Part shown: positions 5,515 to 9,794 of the stretch, piece after piece
Position numbering within the stretch: the first letter of the stretch is position 1
How the letters are laid out: every line of letters starts with the position of its first letter
From: Rhizobium sp. LCM 4573
Lineage (GTDB): Bacteria > Pseudomonadota > Alphaproteobacteria > Rhizobiales > Rhizobiaceae
Assembly: GCF_001854865.1 (NCBI RefSeq)
Contig: NZ_MDDW01000001.1
Location: forward strand, 272,323 to 282,116
DNA: 9,794 nucleotides
Direction of reading: 5' to 3'
The notes under the pieces: model-generated
What the model was told of the DNA's origin: nothing
The model's database searches: none
The model's input: the letters and a program-made list of their open reading frames with translations, nothing else
Made by a program: the position numbers and the translations under genes

Positions 5515-6567
5515 TCAGCTCGTGACCCGCCCCAGCCACCGGTGCCAGTTCTCCTCGCTGCCGTTGAAGACGTTGAGGTCGATCTTGCCGTCCACGCCGT
5601 GCGAAAGGCCGGAACCGGAATACTGCCAGAACAGCCACTTGCGGCCCGGATAGACCTTCGAGGGATGCTGGGCGACGGCGCGCAGCCAGAACGGATAATT
5701 GGTGAATGCGCCCTGCAGGTTGTCCTTGTAGAAGTCCGGGGCGGTGTAGATGACCGGGCGCTTGCCGTAATGCTTCTCCAGCATGTCCATGAAGACCTGC
5801 ATCTTTTCCAGGACCCGCTCGCGGGACGGACGCCTCTTGCAGCTCGAGTCGCCGTTCCACTCCACATCGATGACCGGCGGCAACGCGTCCGGGTCTCTCG
5901 GAACGTTACGGATGAACCATTCGGCCTGCTCGCTGGCCACACGGCACCAGTAGAAGAAGTGATATGCGCCGCGCTTGAGGCCCGCCTCCTTGGCCCGCCG
6001 CCAGTTCGTCTTGAACATCGGGTCGAGATGGTCGCCGCCATCGGTCGCCTTGATATAGGCGAAGTTGGCGCCCTGGGTTCTCAGCTTCGCCCAGTCGATC
6101 TCGCCCTGCCAACGCGATACGTCGACGCCGTGTACGGCATAATCCTTCGGCGTGACGCGGCCGAAATTGATCGGCTTGGCGTCACGGAAACGATGGCGGT
6201 AGACCTGCGCTCGGCCGCGCGGTCCGCGCTCGGCCGTCGGATTTTCAGGCGCCAGGAATGCGACGGGCCTTTCGATCGGCACCGGCATGCCGACCATGGT
6301 CGGCATCGGCGCGAAAGCCTGCGGCTTGGGAATCGGTCCGGCAAGCGCTGCAACTTCCTGCGCTGGCGGGCTCACCGGTGCGGGCGGCATTGCGATCGCC
6401 ATTCTCTCCCCCACGTCCGCAACCGGAATAGGCGCAACGGGCGTCGTGGAATTGGTCACTTCCCGCGACGGCAGACCGGCCATCAGGCTTTCGGGGCCGG
6501 AACTGGAAGTGCAGCCCGAAAGGGTCAGGCAGGCGAGAAGAAGTGCTGGCACAGCCGATGAACGCAT
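5515..6567 (-). CDS. GH25 muramidase (lysozyme-like) lipoprotein
   Basis: A 350-residue predicted lipoprotein. The signal peptide MRSSAVPALLLACLTLSGC ends in a lipobox (LSGC), so Cys19 should be lipidated and the protein anchored in a membrane facing the periplasm. A Pro/Ala/Met-rich linker covers about residues 40-110. A glycoside hydrolase family 25 domain fills roughly 143-350: GVDVSRWQGEIDWAKL (Asp149), FAYIKATDGG, KRGAYHFFYW, PPVIDVEWNGD with the catalytic Asp234 and Glu236, KRPVIYTAPDF, and KWLFWQYSGSG near the end. GH25 enzymes cleave the beta-1,4 bond between N-acetylmuramic acid and N-acetylglucosamine in peptidoglycan. The catalytic acids are present, so it should be active. ATG 6567 is preferred over TTG 6588 because the signal peptide starts cleanly there. 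A role in cell wall remodelling is inferred, as no phage genes surround it. Confidence 0.92.
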   Translation of the reverse strand: MRSSAVPALLLACLTLSGCTSSSGPESLMAGLPSREVTNSTTPVAPIPVADVGERMAIAMPPAPVSPPAQEVAALAGPIPKPQAFAPMPTMVGMPVPIERPVAFLAPENPTAERGPRGRAQVYRHRFRDAKPINFGRVTPKDYAVHGVDVSRWQGEIDWAKLRTQGANFAYIKATDGGDHLDPMFKTNWRRAKEAGLKRGAYHFFYWCRVASEQAEWFIRNVPRDPDALPPVIDVEWNGDSSCKRRPSRERVLEKMQVFMDMLEKHYGKRPVIYTAPDFYKDNLQGAFTNYPFWLRAVAQHPSKVYPGRKWLFWQYSGSGLSHGVDGKIDLNVFNGSEENWHRWLGRVTS

Positions 6568-6781
6568 GAGACCCCGTACGCAAGACAAACCGAGTTATGG
6601 AACCCCGAGTCGCCGGGGACCGCCGTGAGGAATTGCTAACGGGAAATTACCAAGAAATGCTGAATCCAATCTTTACGTTCGAAAACGATGCGCCGTCACC
6701 GCAAAGAAACAATCGCAGCGGCGATCGAGCGGGTGAGGCGCCGGAACCTGATCGCTTTTGGAGAAGACGAGAATCGAAAAT
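6568..6781. other. Intergenic region upstream of the GH25 gene
   Basis: About 210 bases without a convincing gene, holding the presumed promoter and 5' untranslated region of the GH25 gene (minus strand). A small inverted repeat, CCCCG with CGGGG, lies at about 6603-6618. No promoter hexamers with good spacing were found, and AT-rich stretches around 6636-6685 are the most likely place for one. Confidence 0.4.
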
Positions 6782-6803
6782 GCCGCCGGTGCTTGCCGGC
6801 GGC
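6777..6803 (-). terminator. Rho-independent terminator of clpP
   Basis: GCCGCCGG (6782-6789) and CCGGCGGC (6796-6803) form a perfect 8-base GC stem with a 6-base loop. On the minus strand it is followed by ATTTTC, a short U-tract. It begins 25 bases after the clpP stop, ending that transcript before the GH25 gene. The opposite side (GTTTCTC) is only weakly T-rich. Confidence 0.8.
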
Positions 6804-6828
6804 GTTTCTCATGAAGCTTGGAACAAGC

Positions 6829-7413
6829 TCAGATTTCGGACTGCGATTTCACGATCCGCGAAACGAGGCCGTATTCCTTGGCTTCTTCGGCCGAGAGCCA
6901 GTAATCGCGGTCGGTGTCCTTGGCGATCTTTTCGATCGGCTGGCCGGTCGCCTCCGCGAAGATCCGGTTCAGGCGCTCGTTCATCTTGATGATCTCGCGA
7001 GCCTGGATCTCGATGTCGGAAGCCATGCCGCGCGTGCCGCCGGAGGGTTGGTGAAGCAGGAAGCGCGTGTTCGGCAGGGCGATGCGGCGCTCCTTCGGAG
7101 CTGCGACATAGATCAACGCGCCGGCGGAAGCGACCCAGCCCGTGCCGATCATCCACACCTTCGGCTTGATGAACTTGACCATGTCGTGGACCGAGTCGCC
7201 CGATTCCACGTGCCCGCCCGGCGAGTTCACATAGATTCGGATGTCGTCGTCGCTGGCGGCGGCAAGCGCCACCAGTTGCGTATTGACCTTCTGCGCCAGT
7301 TCCTGCGTGATCGGGCCATAGATGAAGATCGAACGCGACTTGAAAAGGTTCGCCTCCGTTTCCTTGCCGAGCGGCAGTTCCTTCGTCTTGTCGTCTTCGT
7401 TCTCGTCGTTCAT
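6829..7413 (-). CDS. clpP: ATP-dependent Clp protease proteolytic subunit (ClpP paralogue)
   Basis: A 194-residue ClpP serine peptidase, the barrel-forming subunit that degrades proteins fed by ClpX or ClpA ATPases in the cytoplasm. The catalytic triad is intact: Ser96 in [11 protein letters not shown], His121 in [10 protein letters not shown], Asp170 in [19 protein letters not shown]. Helper features [20 protein letters not shown] and the handle helix [18 protein letters not shown] are present. The segment around the serine differs from the usual GQAASMGA of housekeeping ClpP, and the N-terminus is short, acidic and charged ([12 protein letters not shown]). This suggests an accessory paralogue, of which rhizobia have several. 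I start at ATG 7413 because GGAG lies 6 bases before it; ATGs at 7428 and 7437 are further up and lack such a site. No clpX or clpA lies nearby, so the partner ATPase must be encoded elsewhere. It is monocistronic, with its own terminator, and divergent from the GFA gene. Confidence 0.94.
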   Translation of the reverse strand: MNDENEDDKTKELPLGKETEANLFKSRSIFIYGPITQELAQKVNTQLVALAAASDDDIRIYVNSPGGHVESGDSVHDMVKFIKPKVWMIGTGWVASAGALIYVAAPKERRIALPNTRFLLHQPSGGTRGMASDIEIQAREIIKMNERLNRIFAEATGQPIEKIAKDTDRDYWLSAEEAKEYGLVSRIVKSQSEI

Positions 7414-7688
7414 CACGGTCTCCTGCATGGGATTCATGTATGGGACATAATGCCTTCTCAGCCGTAAAACAATGGAGCGCGATAGCCAAGCCCGCACGTT
7501 CCGAAGAGTAAGGTGAATGATGCGGTGGCCGGACCCGCGCCACCCGAATCTCCCACTGCCACAATGCGGAATTCGGCGGCAAATGCCAGCAGCGATAGGC
7601 GATGACATCGACTTTGCGCAATTGCGGTCATCCCGTGATTGGGGCAGGATGCCGTCGTTGAACATTGAGCAGGATCGAACCTACGCTC
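7414..7688. other. Divergent promoter region between clpP and the GFA gene
   Basis: About 275 bases with no convincing gene. It should hold both promoters. Two overlapping palindromes are seen at 7614-7626: TTGCGCAA (7614-7621) and CGCAATTGCG (7617-7626), about 65 bases before the GFA start. No clear heat-shock or sigma-70 hexamers with proper spacing were found for clpP; a CTTGGC at about 7479-7484 (minus strand) is a possible -35 without a good -10. Confidence 0.35.
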
Positions 7689-8090
7689 ATGCTGACGGGC
7701 TCATGTCATTGCGGCAAAACGGGCTGGACGCTCAAGGGCGATCCGGGCTCCATCACTGCTTGCAACTGCACGCTCTGCCGCCGATACGGCGCTCTGTGGG
7801 CCTATGATTACGAAGGAGAGCGTATCGCGATCAGAGGTGAGACCGCCTCCTACACCCGCGCCGGCAAGGACAAGTCGTCTCTCGAAATATTGTTCTGCCC
7901 ATCCTGCGCCTGTGTATTGAGCTGGCGCGGCTTGCGACTTCAGGCGGATGGGCGCCGGCGCATGGCTGTCAACTTGCGGCTCGCACCGCCCGACCTCGTT
8001 CAGTATCTCCCCATCGATCATTTCGACGGCTTGGACACTTTTGACGATCTTCCTTCCAAAGGACGTTGCGTGCGCGATCTTTGGTTTTGA
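7689..8090 (+). CDS. GFA/CENP-V family zinc protein
   Basis: A 133-residue member of the GFA family (glutathione-dependent formaldehyde-activating enzyme-like, CENP-V fold), a small cytoplasmic zinc-binding protein. Metal ligands follow the family pattern: Cys6 and Cys8 in SCHCG, Cys25, Cys27 and Cys30 in CNCTLCRR, Cys70 and Cys73 in FCPSCACVL. The usual Gly after the last Cys-x-x-Cys is Ala here. The C-terminal IDHFDGLDTFDDLPSKG segment is also typical. The start is uncertain: ATG 7689 gives the usual short MLTGSCHCG beginning, while TTG 7665 adds eight residues; neither has a good Shine-Dalgarno. Formaldehyde activation is proven for few members, and no formaldehyde or glutathione genes are nearby, so the substrate is unknown. 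It is alone on the plus strand, divergent from clpP and 147 bases before the DUF2076 gene. Confidence 0.88.
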   Translation: MLTGSCHCGKTGWTLKGDPGSITACNCTLCRRYGALWAYDYEGERIAIRGETASYTRAGKDKSSLEILFCPSCACVLSWRGLRLQADGRRRMAVNLRLAPPDLVQYLPIDHFDGLDTFDDLPSKGRCVRDLWF

Positions 8091-8134
8091 ACCCATGCTG
8101 CGTGTCCGCTTCGGGCCGAAAGTCCTCACGCTGG

Positions 8135-8165
8135 CGTTTGCTTCGCAAACTTACCAAAATGTAAG
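8135..8165. promoter_or_regulatory. Palindromic candidate operator upstream of the DUF2076 gene
   Basis: Two inverted repeats sit side by side: GTTTGC-TTC-GCAAAC (8136-8150) and CTTAC-CAAAAT-GTAAG (8150-8165). The second has the form of a dimeric repressor site. They are 70-100 bases before the DUF2076 start, where a promoter would be. A TTGCTT (8138-8143) and a TGTAAG (8160-8165) with 16 bases between them could be a weak promoter overlapping the repeats. The first repeat could instead be the 3' end structure of the GFA transcript, but no U-tract follows. No cognate regulator can be named. Confidence 0.35.
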
Positions 8166-8237
8166 GGATTCCAGCTTTGAAATGCCGGAATTGCCGCCTA
8201 CCTCCTTGACCATGGCAACACCCTCAAGGAGGCAACA

Positions 8238-8996
8238 ATGTCACCGGAAGAACGCCAGCTCCTCACCGCGCTTTTTGACCGTATCCGCACCGCCGCCGCC
8301 ACGCCCCGCGACGCTCAGGCCGAAAGCCTGATCGATCAGGCGACCCGCGAACAGCCCTATGCCGCCTACTATCTGGCACAGGCCGTCATCGTCCAGGAAA
8401 AGGGGCTCGAGGCCGCGGCGAACCATATCAAGGAACTCGAGGAGCGCATCCGTCAGATCGAGGCCCAGGATAGCGAACACCACCACGCCGAACAGGGCGG
8501 CGGCTTCCTGAACTCCATCTTCGGCTCCAGCCAGCCGCGCGATTCCGTTCCCCAGCCGGGCCCCTGGGACAGCGGCTCCCGCCAGGACCTCCGCCCCAGC
8601 CGCGAACAGGAGACTGCCTACCGTCAGCCCCAGCCCACCGGCCCGTGGAACCCGCAACCCAGCGCGCCCTCGGCGGGGGGCAGTTTCCTGCGCGGCGCGC
8701 TCGGCACCGCTGCCGGCGTGGCGGGCGGCATGCTGCTCGCCAATTCGCTTTCCGGCATATTCTCAAACCACATGAATTCGCTCGGCTGGGGCTCGCCTCT
8801 TGCCGGCGGCAATCCCTTCGGCAACGGCCCGACCGAAGAAACCGTCGTCAACAACTACTATGGCGACGACGCAGTCCGGCAGGCGGCCGATGACGGCAAC
8901 ACGGATGACGGCTTGCAGCAGGCCGATGACGACAGCGACGACCAATCCGACTTCGGCGACGACGATCTCGGCGGCGACGACACGATGGACGTGTGA
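8238..8996 (+). CDS. DUF2076 family protein with Asp-rich tail
   Basis: A 252-residue protein of the DUF2076 family, function unknown. The N-terminal domain (MSPEERQLLTALFDRIRTAA, then ESLIDQATREQPYAAYYLAQAVIVQE) is helical and continues into a short coiled-coil-like stretch (AANHIKELEERIRQIEAQ, about residues 60-77). A His-His-His is at 81-83. A Pro/Gln/Ser-rich linker with two GPW repeats (108-110 and 135-137) follows. A Gly/Ala-rich hydrophobic segment, GALGTAAGVAGGMLLANSLSG (153-173), could insert in or cross a membrane. Then comes VVNNYYGDD and a final 43-residue tail with 18 Asp and no Glu. The start is clear: AAGGAGG at 8226-8232 lies 5 bases before the ATG. No signal peptide is seen. 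The tail could bind cations or basic proteins, but this is only a guess. It converges with queF across a palindromic repeat. Confidence 0.85.
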   Translation: MSPEERQLLTALFDRIRTAAATPRDAQAESLIDQATREQPYAAYYLAQAVIVQEKGLEAAANHIKELEERIRQIEAQDSEHHHAEQGGGFLNSIFGSSQPRDSVPQPGPWDSGSRQDLRPSREQETAYRQPQPTGPWNPQPSAPSAGGSFLRGALGTAAGVAGGMLLANSLSGIFSNHMNSLGWGSPLAGGNPFGNGPTEETVVNNYYGDDAVRQAADDGNTDDGLQQADDDSDDQSDFGDDDLGGDDTMDV

Positions 8997-9001
8997 CGTT
9001 A

Positions 9002-9025
9002 CCTCCCATTGAGAAGGAGGGGAGG
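9002..9025. other. Small stem-loop after the DUF2076 stop
   Basis: CCTCCC (9002-9007) and GGGAGG (9020-9025) form a 6-base inverted repeat with a 12-base loop, 5 bases after the stop codon. No T-run follows, so it is at best a weak 3' end structure. Confidence 0.25.
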
Positions 9026-9048
9026 AACAGCAACGGCGCGGCGCCTTA

Positions 9049-9094
9049 CCTTCTCCCCTCGGGGAGAAGGTGGTCCGAAGGACCGGATGAGGGG
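9049..9094. repeat. Dispersed rhizobial palindromic (REP-like) element
   Basis: A double hairpin. CCTTCTCCCC (9049-9058) and GGGGAGAAGG (9061-9070) are a perfect 10-base inverted repeat around TC. This is followed by GGTCC-GAA-GGACC (9072-9084) and the tail GGATGAGGGG. This exact architecture, a CTCCCC/GGGGAG hairpin, then a variable short hairpin with GAA loop, then CCGGATGAGGGG, is recalled as a very common intergenic repeat in rhizobia and other proteobacteria. The variable second stem keeps pairing, which points to selection on the structure. It sits between the convergent 3' ends of the DUF2076 gene and queF and may protect or end transcripts. Confidence 0.75.
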
Positions 9095-9137
9095 GGCCTA
9101 AGAGGTTGCCGTGACGACGGTTAGAGAGTGGAATATA

Positions 9138-9602
9138 TCACCCACGCCCTCTATACGTCGGCACGCCCTGCTCCGGCAGCCACACGCCGGCCGGCGCCTC
9201 GCCCGTTTGCCAGAACACGTCGATCGGGATGCCGCCGCGCGGATACCAGTAGGCGCCGATCCTCAGCCACTTCGGCTGCAGCAGGTCCACGATCCGCTTG
9301 GCGATGTAGACCGAGCAATCCTCGTGGAACGCGCCGTGGTTGCGGAAGGAATGCAGGAAGAGCTTCAGCGACTTCGATTCCACCAGAAATCCGTCCGGAA
9401 TGTAATCGATGACGATATGCGCAAAATCCGGCTGCCCTGTCATCGGGCAGAGCGAGGTGAATTCCGGCGCGGTGAAGCGCACCACGTAATCCGTGCCCTG
9501 GTTGCCGTTCGGCACCTTTTCCAGTACCGCCGCCTCCGGGCTCTGCGGCGTTTCAACCTTCGAACCGAGCTGCGAAAGGCTCGATACGTCCGTCATCGTC
9601 AT
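9138..9602 (-). CDS. queF: NADPH-dependent 7-cyano-7-deazaguanine reductase
   Basis: A 154-residue type I QueF of the tunnelling fold (T-fold), which reduces the nitrile preQ0 to the amine preQ1 with two NADPH in queuosine synthesis for tRNA. Catalytic Cys52 lies in [14 protein letters not shown], with Asp59 as the partner acid. The QueF motif ESKSLKLF (75-82), which binds NADPH, is followed by [12 protein letters not shown] with Glu94, which contacts the substrate. The length matches unimodular QueF. I start at ATG 9602 because it overlaps the upstream TGA as ATGA, and GGAAGGA lies 8 bases before it; ATG 9596 is the alternative. The overlap indicates translational coupling with the cation diffusion facilitator gene. 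No preQ1 riboswitch could be placed, because the 5' end of the transcript is beyond the window. Other queuosine genes are not in view. Confidence 0.96.
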   Translation of the reverse strand: MTMTDVSSLSQLGSKVETPQSPEAAVLEKVPNGNQGTDYVVRFTAPEFTSLCPMTGQPDFAHIVIDYIPDGFLVESKSLKLFLHSFRNHGAFHEDCSVYIAKRIVDLLQPKWLRIGAYWYPRGGIPIDVFWQTGEAPAGVWLPEQGVPTYRGRG

Positions 9603-9794
9603 GATGGTGTTCCTTCCACTTTTACCTTCTGTCCATGGGCGCGCTCGCCTTCGGGCTCCACATGGATCGCCAATGTGGCGCCGGGAATAACCGCTTTGAT
9701 CGCGTCTTCCAAGCGGTCGCAGATGTCGTGCGCATCACCGACGCTCATGTCCGCCGGCACGACCAGATGAAAATCGATGAAGGCCGCCGCCCCC
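9599..9794 (-). CDS. Cation diffusion facilitator (CDF) family transporter, C-terminal part
   Basis: Only the last 64 residues are in the window, read on the minus strand from the right edge to TGA (9601-9599). The sequence [20 protein letters not shown], then [20 protein letters not shown] and [10 protein letters not shown], is the cytoplasmic dimerisation domain of CDF (FieF/CzcD-like) metal efflux proteins. It has the FIDFHL strand, the [14 protein letters not shown] helix and the final IHVEP strand with its His and Glu metal-site residues. The six-helix membrane part lies outside. The protein exports divalent metals such as zinc, iron or manganese in exchange for protons; the metal cannot be judged here. 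Its stop codon overlaps the queF start by four bases (ATGA), so the two genes are one transcription unit. Confidence 0.85.
   Translation of the reverse strand, partial: GAAAFIDFHLVVPADMSVGDAHDICDRLEDAIKAVIPGATLAIHVEPEGERAHGQKVKVEGTPS

Noticed and set aside
5542..6561. A 339-codon plus-strand frame opposite the GH25 gene
   Set aside because: It is antisense to a gene with lipobox and GH25 catalytic motifs; no domain or ribosome binding site supports it.
7614..7626. TTGCGCAA and CGCAATTGCG palindromes upstream of the GFA gene as an operator
   Set aside because: The palindromes are short, overlapping and not placed against a clear promoter, so they are recorded as part of the intergenic entry only.
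9603..9625. PreQ1 riboswitch immediately before queF
   Set aside because: The upstream bases are the coding end of the CDF gene, so there is no room for an aptamer; any such element would lie outside the window.
9111..9770. A 219-codon plus-strand frame across queF
   Set aside because: It runs antisense to queF and to the CDF gene end, both with clear motifs.

Overview
The window is a high-GC, densely packed chromosomal segment whose gene content fits an alphaproteobacterium of the order Rhizobiales, most like Sinorhizobium/Ensifer or a close relative. This placement rests on protein family and style (long type-2 LeuA, a ClpP paralogue, GFA and DUF2076 proteins, BrnTA, QueF next to a CDF transporter) and on a dispersed palindromic repeat of a kind common in rhizobia. 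No database search was possible. There are nine complete protein genes plus the two genes of a toxin-antitoxin pair, two partial genes at the edges, and one short leader-peptide gene.

Left part (1-1651): the 3' end of a probable anti-sigma factor gene on the plus strand converges on a quinone-reductase-like MDR gene on the minus strand. That gene is transcribed divergently from an HxlR-family regulator, and a strong inverted repeat lies in the shared promoter region. This is the classic layout of a local redox or electrophile switch.

Middle (1664-6567): five genes run leftwards: GH25 muramidase lipoprotein, BenE-family transporter, BrnT toxin, BrnA antitoxin, and leuA. Between brnA and leuA lies the most interesting part of the window. 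It holds a good sigma-70 promoter, then a short ORF starting almost at the predicted transcription start, with a run of leucine codons that are all CTT or CTC. A stem-loop and several complementary segments follow, able to form mutually exclusive pairings. This looks like a ribosome-mediated attenuator sensing leucyl-tRNA, apparently read from a leaderless mRNA, but without an obvious U-tract terminator.

Right part (6782-9794): a ClpP paralogue with an intact catalytic triad and its own terminator lies on the minus strand, divergent from a GFA-family zinc protein. A DUF2076 protein with a very Asp-rich tail follows, with a palindromic candidate operator upstream. Then comes an intergenic palindromic repeat, and finally queF, whose start codon overlaps the stop codon of an upstream cation diffusion facilitator gene cut by the window edge.

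No tRNA, rRNA, CRISPR array, insertion sequence or phage gene was seen. Most genes are ordinary housekeeping or accessory functions; the novelty is mainly in regulatory DNA (leuA leader, the qor/HxlR operator, the DUF2076 palindrome).
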